In this document: in pieces, positions 48,196-59,511 of the stretch
Layout of the letters: each line of letters starts with the position of its first letter
Numbering within the stretch: position 1 is the stretch's first letter
Origin: Rotaria sordida
Lineage: Eukaryota; Rotifera; Eurotatoria; Philodinida; Philodinidae
Direction: 5' to 3'
NCBI GenBank assembly: GCA_905250125.1
Contig: CAJNOL010000712.1
Location: forward strand, 1-64,000
DNA: 64,000 nt
Program-made: the position numbers and the translations under genes
The notes under the pieces: model-generated
What the model was told of the DNA's origin: nothing
Databases searched by the model: none
What the model saw: only the letters and a program-made list of their open reading frames with translations

Positions 48196-49137
48196 TACAG
48201 TATGTACCAAAAGTTCGACCAAAAAAGAAACATGAATATCTCTTTAATCATTCAAGCGATTTTTATACGCGACTTTTATCATTTCATTCCATATTGATTG
48301 AAGTTTTATTTCTCATGAATTTGTCTCTAATCAGTGTATAAAATGATTACTTATAAATGCAATACACAAACGTCTCATTTTTGAAAATATCAGTAAAAAC
48401 ATCATGTGAAATTTAGTTTGAATTCTTTTTGGTCTTATTATAGATTTTCATTTCTAACTGAACTAGATCTTTGACAAGTGTCTTACGAAAAATTATTCTC
48501 TATATGTTGTTTTCATAAAAACATGTCGAGTTACATCAGCTCAGCTGACCATGATACCCATTGGAATGAAAATTGCCTCTGCTATTGCAATTGTTTGAAA
48601 TGTTCTCTAGAAATTGACAGTCTTTGAGACTAGAATGAGCAGGAACTCCATCTTTGTGAAATAATATGGAGTTCATCTAGCATAATCTTCTTACTTCTGG
48701 ACTAAAACAAGGCTTAAAGCATAATAAAATATTTTTCTCCATTGATAATGTTACCCAGAAAATATTGTCCAAACACTCGATTTTCTAATATCACACAAGA
48801 AATATTGCCTTTTCAAGATTGTATAATAATTTCAATAGTTCCGTGCGTCCATGACGTCTGTTGAAAATCTCGTTAAGTTGAAAATGAGAGTACACAACAA
48901 GATCAAAACGATTTCAAACTAAATTTTATATGATGTTAATACAAATATTTTCAAAAATGAGAGGGTTATGTATTGCATTTACAGGTGATCATTTTGTGAA
49001 CTTATTAGTGACAAATTTACGTGACTTAAAACTCCAATGAATATGAAATGAAACTATAAAAACCTTACGAAAACTACTTAAATGGTTAAAGAGATATTCA
49101 CGTTTCTTTTTTGATCGCACTTTTGGAACACACTGTA
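48196..49137 (-). mobile_element. Defective Tc1/mariner-type element with about 245-bp TIRs
   Basis: The flanking TA (48196-48197 and 49136-49137) and the ends CAGTATGTACCAAAAGTTCG and its mirror (CAGTGTGTTCCAAAAGTGCG read from the right) fit a Tc1/mariner insertion. The TIRs run about 48198-48440 and 48895-49135. The interior, read on the minus strand around 48655-48610, contains FHKDGVPAHSS, resembling the QDGAPAHT catalytic motif of mariner-type transposases, surrounded by stops. The transposase is degenerate and the element inactive. Confidence 0.8.
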
Positions 49138-50802
49138 TAAATAATTACATTTGAGTGGCTCTGTTGAATGATTTTTATTTAAACATTATAAATCCAAACT
49201 GTGCCAAGAAAATAACTCATTGTTTTTTGAATTAGTCCAAATACAATTTCTTGTTATTCAAAGATTAATTTTCTTGTTATTGAGATATATTCGAATTATT
49301 CATCTTTTTCTCTTCAGTAAAAAAAACGGAAGATCAATTTCATTAATATGTTAATTTAGATGCTAAGTAACCTTTCCCTTTTTTCTTTAATACAAAGGAA
49401 AATAAAATATTTTTTTTTCCAAACTATCTAGAAACTAATTCAAAAGAGTTTATTCATGTTTTCAATCTGTTTATACTATACATAGACGACATCCTGCAGT
49501 TTACTGGACGGATCCCAATTGCGATGAATAAAACAATTATCAACAAACCACCATTGATTAAATATTAACAATAGATGTTTGTCAAGAGTATATGAATAAT
49601 GTATCACATGAACTCAAGTACTATCGACAAATGGATTTTTACTAGCTAACCTTTGTCAGGCATAGAAAAACTAAGAAATAGAAAAACAGAGTAATAATGT
49701 ACATTGTTAACTGCTAAGTTCCACTCAATATATTACAATAGAATAATCGTTTCTGACTTCATTGACGCATGCAATATAGAATAAATACGAATGAAGATCG
49801 GATTAGAAGCTTTATTTTATTATATGTGGTCCTGATAATGTTATCAGTATGATATACTATTCAAATAATCTATAATAGATCTTATAAAGTGGAGTTATTA
49901 TCATATATTAAATATATCTTTGAGAAAACAATGTCTTAGCATTCACGTTAAAAGTTCCATGATTATGTAATTATACTCATAATTACAGAATTGTAGTTGA
50001 TGCATAACAGCTTTTATCTAGAAATGATTAGATAATTAGTATCTTTATGGAAAAAGACTTGTTCCTAAAAAATGTAGATTAATTGAGATCTTTAAAACCA
50101 TACAACTATCTATTGTTAAAATGAGAGATACAAATCAATATTTTTTTATGTGGGCAATATGAATTGATCCTCTTATATTTAACAGTCATGTAGGAAAATC
50201 AAAGGATCCGTAAAAGTCTAGAGAATTGTTAGAGGTGTGAATGTGGATGTGTGGATGAAGAGACAGCACAGTTCACACCCACATATATCTGCTGACACTT
50301 CCTTCGTGAGTAGACAAGTTGTTTGCTTAATAATCATACAACTTCAGAGATCAACTGCTGTATTTTTTTTTAATGAGATTAAACGGAAATGATGTTATAT
50401 TGGTAGATCGTTTATACTTATTGATTAAAGAGTATTGATACAGATTCAATGAGCTCAATGCTGAGCGTGTTAGAACGAAGGACAACAGCAATTTTTTCTT
50501 TTTAAAAATTTTCAAATGTCAAAGCATTTGCAACACCCATATACATTAACTAGACTATGAGCAGCTATTATATTAAGGATGAATCCCAAACGCAATATTT
50601 AGAAACTATCTGTCTTAAGATCAATTCACACTTTCTTCTGCAAAATCTTGCTTTTATGAATAATAACATAATTTGTTTCGGTAATTATCAGTTTTTTATT
50701 AATTTTCTACAATATTGTTAGCGATCAAAGAAATTTTTAGAAATAACTATCTAACATTCAATAAAGCAGATTAAAAATATATTTATATCTGTTTCGCCTT
50801 GA
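49138..50802. other. Intergenic
   Basis: 1.66 kb without supported gene. A small imperfect hairpin of GGTGTGAATGTGG and CACACCCACAT (about 50230-50290) resembles those in SLC9 introns. Confidence 0.4.
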
Positions 50803-53800
50803 TCATCCCATCGTAGCGTTTGTTATCATGGTGATATTATGAACAAATGTCAACTGAGTAGTAATGTGGAAGATAGGTTCCAGGAACGTGATTGTTACAA
50901 AAAAAATCACCAGGATGCCAATTATTTTAAGTCCAATGCCTGCTTTAATCATATCTATAATTCTTACATGGCCACTGGAAAATATCATGGTATTCGGTGG
51001 AGTAGCTAGGGACAATGATTTATTGTTGATTCGAATAAAAATGAAACTGAACAACTTACCGATTGGTAACATGAACGAGAGTGATACAGCCATGCACGAT
51101 GACATAATAAGATAAGCTGGATGAACGTGAACCGTACGAGACTTTAGGAAAAAAAAGAAGATAAACAAGGCCGAATGACAGACAAAGAGCCAGCAAAACG
51201 TCTTACAACACTATCAAGAACAGGAAATAAGATGCTAGCACACGCAATATTGCTTGTAAATTCAGTAAAAATAGCACTGATGACGATAACAACAAAAATG
51301 ATGAGTTCTTTAGATGCTCCAACAATAATATGAAGAAAACAGGCAATAGTTGTCGATAGATTCGATGCCTATAAAAACAATTACATATAATGGAAATATT
51401 CTTCATGTAAAATTAGACCTTGAATCCATCGGCAATAGCCAATCCTGCACCTTGTAACATGAATACACCCCACGGAAATGATTTCGATAGTTGATCCCAT
51501 TGAAGAATCGGATTATATTTCCAATTTTCTAATCAAGATAGATAGTTTTCTATTTCAGAATGAGTTTTTAAATACTTTGAAATGGATTTTGATCAGGTAA
51601 TATTAATGGCAACGAACCGATGAATATGGCAATTGTTCCATCTGTAATATAACTTAAACAAGAACATCAATTGTTCTTTTCAACTGAAATTCTGACTTAC
51701 TCCTCTCGAAATATGATTTGCCATCCAGGTCTACTTGAAAAGTCACGTGTCACCCATAGAACGATTAGGATAATGAAAAGAATAGTAACAATGCGTTCGC
51801 GCCAGTTATATGGGCCTAAGTCACGGTATTGCCTTTTGAGAATAACTTTCAAATGTTTCTCTGAGTTTTGCACAGTCAAATTGGTCTTCCATTGAAAGAG
51901 TCTACACATATGTATGTAGATGAGAATAATAACAACGAGTATGATTCTATGAGTAAATAGTGGAAAGCTGGAATTCAACGGAATCTAAAGGAATTCCAGA
52001 CTTGATAAAATTCCAGGATTCTGCTATTTACCCTTGATATGATTGTAAACTTACTCTTTGCGATTGTACAAGATTTGTAACCATAACCAGCAGATTATAA
52101 GCATAGTAACACCAATTGGTAAGCCGAACAAGAAAAAGTTGGCAAATGAAACTTTGAAGACATAGCTTCCAGATCCGTAGAATCTAGATCGATTAATAGA
52201 AATTAATAAAACACAAAACTTTTTACCTAATAAAGTACTCACTGATCAATAAATCCTTTGGTAAAAATATTTGTGCCAGTTCCGACTAGTGTTATCAGAC
52301 CGCCTATAGCAGAACTGTAAGCCACAGAGATAAGAAAGCCTTTAAACAGACAATGAGATAGATCATGTATCGATCTAGTTCGACAAATTTATATAGTTTA
52401 TTTCGTACCACTCTTAAGTTGTCTATAGTCGAGTTGAGTTATGGATAAACGATTATCCGTCGTATTGAAATCAACTGTTTCTTGGTTGTTTAATGGTGCA
52501 AGTCTACGAATCCATGATAATATATTAACTGTAGTAAATAAGACAGAGCCGTTCGTGACCAGTTCGATCGCTACCAGAGTGTGGGTAAAAGTATATAGTC
52601 ATTCGCGCTCACCTATCTACTCTTCACAAGATGACCTCAATTGTAATAGTTTGTAAAAAAATTCATAATTTTTAGATATTGAATTATTGAGATGTGAATT
52701 TTTTTTTACTATTGAGGAGCTATACGATAGATCTTGCAAAAAACATAATATTATTTTGCAAAAGTCATATATCGAAAATGTAATATCAAAAAATTTATAC
52801 AACTCTTTCTACAAATGATTTCAATTGATGTCTTGTTGTGTAAAAAATTTTAAGTCAAAATTCAAAATTTTGATATTTACTGGACAACAGGTCATACAAA
52901 GAAAATCTAGCAAAAAAAATCAATATATCAACTCCTACGTACAAAGTACTCAAATCCAGATAGACTTTTTTTATCATTCATCTGAGTCTATCTAATGACA
53001 ATACTCTCGAGTGAAGAGCAATTTTACATTCGGAGAGAGCCTCTCATGAGTCAAGTTGTTATGTATTATCGGCAAAAAATAATCTCTGCAGTTAAACTGA
53101 TCTCATGTGTTGATAAAATATCTTTTTTTCGAAGGAGCTTAGATTAAAGCCCGAAAACTTACTCAATCATCAATTCATCGAGATTTATATCAATATTATC
53201 CCGTGAAGATGATTGCTTTGCGTTTTCTTCTATGATCGTTGTCTTCAAATCAAGGTCGACTAAAGATTAAATAGAACAATTATTCTAATGATAATTAAAA
53301 TGAAAGTCATTTATTACCTGGTGTAACTGCTGTTACGATTTCTTTCAATCGTTGTTCGATTTCTGGTGTTTGCTGTTGCTGCTGTTGTTGAATTTGTTTT
53401 TGATAATTTTCAACTTCATCAATAATAGCAATTGCTGCCGGTATCATAATACTGGTAGCGGCCGAATTATTAATCCACATACTCAAGAAAGCTGTGACAC
53501 TCATTAATCCAGCCATACTCCTATTCGAAAGGATAGAGCTTTTATTTATACAGTCAAAAAAAACAATAGATCACGAACAATTTAGTCGATGAACCAACAA
53601 TACTGAGTACGAAGAACGCTAATCGTCGATGAAGATGAACATGATCCATTGCATGAGCTAGCATCATACTGCCAACCAGCAATGTTGTAATATCCTAAAA
53701 ACAAATTATTAACATTTTATGTTAAAATGAAAGACAGAAAAATGATTCTCTCACTTTGAAATAGTTCTGGCAGATTATTTCACCGGGTAGAATGCCAGCC

Positions 53801-54060
53801 ATAGGAAAGAATGCAAGTGGCAATAATGAAGTTACTGCATATGGCATCGCTTCAGTCACCCAATAGACGGTGAGAAGCAATACAATGTAAGCACATCTTG
53901 CTTGCTATAGAAAACAATAACAATATTTACAATTCTGTTCACTAGATAACACATGTTCAGTTCTTACAATAGTTCTAACAATAAGAGGAAGTGGAAGAAG
54001 TATGAGTGGAGTGAGCATAATGATCAACACACGCCACCAACACCTGAGCTTGGAAAGCAT
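50803..54060 (-). CDS. SLC13A: SLC13-type Na+/di(tri)carboxylate symporter
   Basis: Minus-strand, multi-exon; ATG at 54060 (MLSKLRCWWRVLIIML), TGA at 50803. In order: PLILLPLPLIV, VLLLTVYWVTEAMPYAVTSLLP, an HVHLHRRLAF segment, and AFLSMWINNSAATSIMIPAA (first SNT-like Na+/substrate motif, here NNSAAT). Then a cytoplasmic loop with a QQQQQQQ tract, SSAIGGLITLVGTGTN, FGLPIGVTMLIICWLWLQI, DGTIAIFIGSLPLILP, WGVFMLQGAGLAIADGF, EFTSNIACASILFPVL (second SN motif), and LATPPNTMIFSSGHVRIIDM. This is the DASS/SLC13 layout. It would import succinate/citrate-type carboxylates with Na+ at the plasma membrane; substrate preference cannot be read. A large intron separates the loop exon (about 53160) from 52390. 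No lesion seen. Confidence 0.88.
52390..53160 (-). other. Long SLC13 intron
   Basis: About 770 bp between the exon ending NLDELMIE and that encoding SSAIGGL. No clear inverted repeat; a 71-codon plus-strand frame (52441-52656) has no support. Confidence 0.4.
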
Positions 54061-54919
54061 TTCTCTACAACAAATTATCGTTATGGTTATGCATATGTAT
54101 GAAAATAAAGATGTTTTTTTTATTATGCAATGTGATTTGCTGAATTTTGTTTTTTGATGCATCATTTATACGAATCATGACCGATGACATATCGATGAGT
54201 CAATAGTTGATAGTACCTCTTGCTCTACTCGTAAAGATTATATTGTTTCATTCATATAACATCGATTCAAGGCAACGTCGTACTCTGACTATATGAGGCT
54301 TACTAATGGATGTGTGGAGACAGAGAAGTAGCCTTTTACCTGGACAACTTAATTGATATGCTTTTATTTCCTTTCTGCACTATAACATACAGAACATGGC
54401 GCAAGTTGAATGAGTAAATATAAGTAGCAATAATATAACCGATTGCACAACATTATTCTACGAGTTTTGAGTGCGTATAAAAAAAAATCATACGAAAAAA
54501 AAAGCGCTCGATCACATGTTCGACAGAGAAAAAAGCGCTCGATCACATGTTCGAGAGAGAAAAAAGTACGTATGTGGACATATATAGAAACATAATGGTA
54601 ATAAAAATATGTCATACACACACTATCATAGGTGAAAAGTTATCATTGTTACGCTTGAGAAATCGCTTGAATTAATCGTCTTCACCATAATTACTGCGCA
54701 ATAATATTCATACTGATTCATAGTCTTCATCGCAGTATGCTTAGTGTTCAGTACTTTTGTTGCAAAAGAGCTGCATTTTCGTAAAATTGTGTTGCACTAT
54801 GCCGTATTTTTCATTTTGTTGATAGTAGAAAAAATGAACCTGAGTCAGTATAGATTAGTACAGACCGGTAATTTACTGATATAATGTTTCAATGTTTGTT
54901 CTTTTTTTTGTTATACTTT
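54061..54919. other. Intergenic, 5' flank of SLC13
   Basis: Contains a 31-bp tandem duplication (54503-54564). No gene recognised. Confidence 0.4.
54503..54564. repeat. Two-copy 31-bp tandem repeat
   Basis: GCGCTCGATCACATGTTCGA plus AGAGAAAAAA occurs twice in a row at a 31-bp period, with one visible change between copies. Confidence 0.85.
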
Positions 54920-55155
54920 TGTTAGAGTTCCTTTTCTTTTCTTTCTTTCCTGTTTGCATTTAGATTATATATGTATATATATATGCCTGAATGTACACGC
55001 GCATTCTTTATTTCATAAGGAGTGAACTAAGTACAAAACTTAAACTATAAAGTTATATATGCATAGAAAGACCGAATGAGAAGAAAGAAAGATGAAACGA
55101 AGATAGATGATACTACAAGATAGGAAATATGTATACATGCAACATCACTGTAACA
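54920..55155 (-). repeat. 3' LTR (element orientation)
   Basis: 236 bp beginning TGTTAG and ending GTAACA on the plus strand. It aligns by eye to 56878-56997 plus 57563-57680 through the shared TTTCTTTTCTTT, ATATATATG, GATGAAA.GA and CATCACTGTAACA blocks. Confidence 0.6.
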
Positions 55156-55244
55156 TACTCTATATTGGACAAAAAAACGTGTCCTATCAACAGTTTTATA
55201 ACAACATAAACATATAACGAGATGTAATATACAGGATGTCCCGA

Positions 55245-56302
55245 AATAAGATTTCAACCACAATTAAAACATCCGGTTGGACGTTTGTAAAAACAATCAA
55301 TTGTTCAATAATTTTGTCGACTACAAGCTTTGCAAAAATTAAGTTGTTGTGATGTTAATTGATTATTAATAGTTCTATTTTTAAATGTTTTTTGTTGTGA
55401 GCTAATCTGGATTTGTTTAGTAGGTATAGATGTTGATTGAGGTACAGATTGATGAGCCGAGTTCCGTTTAAGAACGGATCTCTGTGTTGATAATGAATAT
55501 GAAGGAGGTTTATTTTGTTTTATAAATTGATAATATTGTTTTAGCTGTTTAATCATAGATGTTAATGAAGGAATTTGTGAATGATTAATTGCAAAATTAG
55601 GTTGTTCGGATTCTATTGATAATTGACGAGATTTTTCAACAGTATTATATAAATCTTGCTCAATTTTAGTGTATTTTAAAAATTCATTTAATGTATTTAT
55701 ACATGATTCATGTAGAGAAATTTTTTTCTAAAATCAGGATTAATTCCATTCATTAAATGTTGAATAATAATTGAGTTAGACATAGTTTGACTAATTTCTC
55801 GGCATAGATTAATAACATCATCAATATAAGATGCAACAGATTCATCATGTAAATGTGTTCGTTGTCGTGATTTATCAAACTTTTTCTGAATTATTGTTGT
55901 TGAAAAATAACGATTCTGAAATTGTATTTCGAAATCTGACCATCTCTTAAAATTGTGTTCATTATTATCGAACCATAATCCAGCTGATTGTTTTAATGTA
56001 CCACGAACAATTTCAAAAATTTCATGATTACCTGATTTATCATTAACTTTCGTAATATTCTTAATATGTTTTAAAAAATGTTCGATATCCTCAGATGGAT
56101 GTCCAGAGAAATTTGGTAAATCATGGAATCAAACTTTTGCTAATAATGTTGGATTAGTCATTATGCTTGTATTTAAATTTAATGTTGAATTTATAAGTGG
56201 ATTAACTTATGATAATATACGAGATGATGGATTAATAATAATTGTATATGGTAATAGTTTCTTATTGTTTTTCTTAACTTGAAATCCTGCTTCAGTAGCC
56301 AT
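55245..56302 (-). pseudogene. Ty3-like gag remnant
   Basis: Minus-strand frame starting MATEAGFQVKKN. It continues with a retrotransposon gag core (FSGHPSEDIEHFLKHI, SAGLWFDNNEHNFKRW, YFSTTIIQKKFDKSRQ), then Gln/Ser-rich sequence and a GCFNCG piece of a zinc knuckle near 55265. It is broken by a TAA and a TGA in the first 70 codons and by a frameshift near 55733 at an A/T homopolymer. The zinc knuckle is cut off where a TACAGGATGTCCCGAAAT motif begins (55230). Non-functional. Confidence 0.7.
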
Positions 56303-56860
56303 TGTGAATATATGTTAATTATAATATTTAACATCAAGATAAACGAATAAGTAATGAATCAATGAAATTCAAGAAAAAGAATACACGAACGAAATTCTTC
56401 TTAGAATCTCTGTTTAGAATTGTGAAAGCAATTATAAGTCTAGAATTAGTTTTAATTTGATTCTCACTCCTTTTAGTTTAAACTTTTGGTTCTAGCAAAA
56501 AGAAATGCAATACGAATTTCTTGTTTGAAAATCCAAAGAAACGGTGTACTCGAAAGTATACCTTATGTTTATAAATAAATCATAATATAAAATAGAAAGG
56601 ATTTGCTCGCCTATGAATGAAAAAATAATTTTTATATGTATAAGGCAAAATAAATAATTCAATCGTGAAGAAATAATTCTAGTCTTTTATTTTCTTTAAA
56701 AGGTCCTGTATTTAATTGATCTCAAGTCTCTTTGTAAAGAGGCGTTGATATGATATGTACATATTCGGGTGTCAAATCAATAGAGGCTCTAATTAATACA
56801 AGATGTAGAATAATTCAATCGAATAATAATCTAATTCGTATTTATTTATATTGATGTTAT

Positions 56861-56877
56861 CTTGCAGGGTCACCAAT
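56861..56877 (-). other. Putative primer-binding site
   Basis: On the minus strand ATTGGTGACCCTGCAAG directly follows the LTR terminus CTAACA. The TGGTGACCC core resembles LTR-retroelement tRNA primer sites. The tRNA was not identified. Confidence 0.5.
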
Positions 56878-57680
56878 TGTTAGTTTCGTTTCGTTTCTTT
56901 TCTTTTATTTATTATATATATATTAGATGTTATATGTGCTGATATATATGCACAATCTTTTATGTTAAAACAAGAAAGACAGCACAAACATAACATACAG
57001 GGTGTCCGGAAATTCATTTACCAAAAAGAAAATTCAATATCTTCATTACGGATCGAGCAAACGAGCTGATATTTTTGTCAATGATAGAGGCATTCTCAAA
57101 GTTTATATCTATAAAGACATGCCTAGAGAGATCCTTTTATATGTATTACTATTGACCTCAACAAAAGAATTTTACTTTTTCACAGATAGAGAAAAAAAAC
57201 AGTATACTTAACAAAGGGTCTTCCTAGGCTTGTCTTTATGAATATAAAGTTTGAACGTACCTCTATCATTCATAAAAAAATCAGCTCGTTTGCCCGAGCT
57301 GTAATGGAAATAATCAATTTTTTTTTGGCAAAATGACGTTTGCTCCACTCTGTATATTGTTTTTTTCTCCATCTGTGAAAAAGTAAAATTCTTTTGTTGA
57401 GGTCAATAGTAATACATATAAAAGGATCTCTCTAGGCATGTCTTTATAGATATAAACTTTGAGAATGCCTCTATCATTGACAAAAATATCAGCTCGTTTG
57501 CTCGATTCGTAATGAAGATATTGAATTTTCTTTTTGGTAAATGAATTTCCGAACATCCTGTGGATAATATGTATAAGAAGAACGAAAAGAGAAGATAGCA
57601 ATAGAGATCAAAAGAAGATGAAAGAGAATAGAGGATAACACTAAAGAATGATTATGATAATGTGCGACATCACCGTAACA
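56878..57680 (-). repeat. 5' LTR split by palindromic insertion
   Basis: Starts TGTTAG at 56878 and ends CACCGTAACA at 57680 (plus strand). Removing the nested 56998-57560 element leaves about 237 bp, matching the 236-bp partner LTR. Confidence 0.6.
56998..57560. mobile_element. Palindromic mariner-related hairpin element
   Basis: The ends CAGGGTGTCCGGAAATTC and its mirror at 57560, with TA on the left and TG on the right, suggest a TA-targeting element. It is built of three related copies: plus-oriented 56998-57190, minus-oriented 57205-57354 (a divergent subtype ending TACAGAGTG, like the element at 37068), and minus-oriented 57355-57560, nearly identical to the first. The plus frame at 57002 and the minus frame at 57314 are the same TIR read from both ends. 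No transposase. Confidence 0.8.
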
Positions 57681-57949
57681 AGCGTGCCGCGAAACTTTCG
57701 ATGAAAAAAGTTCAATACGAGAAGATGCACAAATGTTATAACTACCTGTTAATATTTATGCATATTGTTTTCTCTAGTCCTCCAGCGAAATATACAACTT
57801 AGACGAAGCTGTCATTTCTTTTTTAAACTTCACTGCTTCTAGCGAAGAGCGAAGGAGTAATCAAAATAAACAAAAGCATATCGTGATTTTCCGAACAAAG
57901 AAACATCATTTCATCAGCAAAAAACAATTCAGATACATTTTGAAGTACC

Positions 57950-58592
57950 CTAGTGCAACATCTTGTAAGCAAGATCTTGGTCAAGATAAAAGGTACAGAA
58001 AAGTGAGTAGATCTTGAAAATTTAGGTATAAGATAATCACATCATCTTGTACCAAGATCTGTAACTGGACCTTAGGCACAGATTTATAAAATCTTAGCTC
58101 AAATATTCATGATTCAAAATGATCACTAAAATTCATTTATGGATACCTCGGAATGCTTCTGAAATAGCCTATCTGATGCAAGTTTTGATGCTGAAACTGA
58201 ATTTGAAGTCAGATTTCTTCTACAAACACAAGTAGTCAATTTAATAGTCAACGGTCAATTGAAAAAACTTTCGAAATCATCGGCTTCATGAACACTTTTC
58301 AACGGAGATTGTTTTGTTGAGTGATTCGGCACAATCTAACTCAAAGAAGTAGCAAAAAAATTTTTTTAAATATTATTGAATCAAGATCTTTCGCAAGATT
58401 TCAAGATCTTGGGTACAGGATGCACGTTATTTTAGAATAATCGAATCGGGTGAATTATTTATACCCAAGATCTTATCACACAGATCTTGGCTCAAGATAA
58501 TTAGATTATTTTGTATCCAAATTTTCAAGATCTACTCACATTTCTGTACTTTGTATCATGCCCAAGATCTTGCTTACAAGATATTTCACTAG
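57950..58592. repeat. Fold-back element inserted in duplicate copy 1
   Basis: The ends CTAGTG..A.ATCTTGTAAGC and GCTTACAAGATATTTCACTAG are inverted repeats. The arms (about 57950-58070 and 58445-58592) are rich in CAAGATCTTG motifs. The corresponding place in copy 2 (about 60625) lacks the sequence and so acts as an empty site. Confidence 0.85.
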
Positions 58593-59035
58593 AATATGTT
58601 TCCGAATTCTTTTCTTCTGTTAAAACTTAATTATCGAAAATATATTTTTATCTCAGATATTAAATGTTTTCTACTCTAACCTTCATTTTTAGTGCGCAAT
58701 ACGAAACTAGAATCATACATATGTACTATCAGACTTTTGAAAGTATTGTTGGGTACTTCTTGAATTTCTTATCATTATTTATTCTTTATCGATTTTCTCA
58801 CTTGAATTACCACTAATCATAAAAATAAAGCTCATTGAAATACATTAAAAAAGAAAAACAACTTCAAATCAATTCATAACTCTTGCATGTAACAACATAG
58901 AGATTTTTTAGTCAAAAATATAATTTAAGTTTCTAAACTCGAATACATTTTAATATTAGCTAAAATTTATTCCTGATCAACAGGAAATTAAAGAAAGATA
59001 GATACTTTGTAATCTTCATACGACAGTTTTCATAT

Positions 59036-59434
59036 TCAAAGTCGTGTTTCAATAATTCGAACATCATTATCGTTATCTAGTTTAGGTAATTCCATGTGTA
59101 ATACTAATAGACTAGCATATTTATATTCTCTGTTGCGTCGATGGAAATCATGAATATCTTTCAAAAATCTTTTACTTCTCAGTAAAGCTCCTGGATGTTC
59201 ATTTTTCGCTTGTGCATGATAATATTCAAGTATAGAACCATCTCTACGTGGTATAGAATCGTGAAATTCTGGTATTTGATCAATAAGATATTCAACAAAT
59301 GTTCGACAGNNNNNNNNNNATGCTATTAAAAATGTATGACGAGCACGAGCGTCTCCCCATAGATAAGTTTCGATTGAGTATCCTAATGTACCAATTCGAT
59401 CTTCCATTTCACGCCAACAAAGCAACAGATGCAT
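59036..59434 (-). CDS. Duplicate gene copy 1, interrupted by assembly gap
   Basis: The ends match the intact copy at 61069-61686 almost residue for residue (start MHLLLCWREMEDRIG, end RIIETRL). A run of ten N (59310-59319) replaces what is 229 bp (61343-61571) in the other copy. As both lengths leave the same remainder modulo 3, the frame stays open only by coincidence, and the sequence across the gap is missing rather than fused. Changes against copy 2 include LCW for LGW and RIG for QIG. Annotate as partial. Confidence 0.65.
   Translation of the reverse strand: MHLLLCWREMEDRIGTLGYSIETYLWGDARARHTFLIAXXXXCRTFVEYLIDQIPEFHDSIPRRDGSILEYYHAQAKNEHPGALLRSKRFLKDIHDFHRRNREYKYASLLVLHMELPKLDNDNDVRIIETRL
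59310..59319. other. Assembly gap (10 N)
   Basis: Ten Ns. Comparison with the tandem copy implies about 229 bp are really missing (positions equivalent to 61343-61571). Confidence 0.98.
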
Positions 59435-59496
59435 AGTAAGAATGGTTTGATGCTTACGATCGTGTGTGAAAAAACAACGTAGGTTTCTTTCGTTTT

Positions 59497-59511
59497 CCTT
59501 TATATATAAGG
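59497..59511 (-). promoter_or_regulatory. TATA-like box upstream of gene copy 1
   Basis: CTTATATATAAAGG on the minus strand about 65 bases upstream of the ATG at 59434. The same motif lies at the same distance upstream of copy 2, inside otherwise diverged flank. Confidence 0.45.

Larger units (their letters stand above)
54920..57680 (-). mobile_element. Decayed gag-only LTR retrotransposon with nested insertion
   Basis: Two diverged LTRs in direct orientation: 54920-55155 (236 bp, TGTTAG...GTAACA) and 56878-57680 (803 bp, but about 237 bp after subtracting the hairpin insertion 56998-57560). Immediately inside the right LTR, on the minus strand, ATTGGTGACCCTGCAAG resembles a tRNA primer-binding site. 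The 1.7-kb interior holds only a gag-like frame (56302-55245, minus); no protease, reverse transcriptase or integrase is visible. No matching target-site duplication was found. It is old and inactive. Confidence 0.75.

Noticed and set aside
52441..52656. 71-codon ORF in the SLC13 intron
   Set aside because: Antisense to the intron, no family resemblance, no conserved context.
57002..57601. Two ORFs with near-identical proteins on opposite strands
   Set aside because: They are the two arms of one hairpin element read from each end, not a gene pair.
59036..59434. Copy 1 as a genuinely shorter protein
   Set aside because: The apparent continuity depends on a 10-N gap that replaces about 229 bp present in copy 2.
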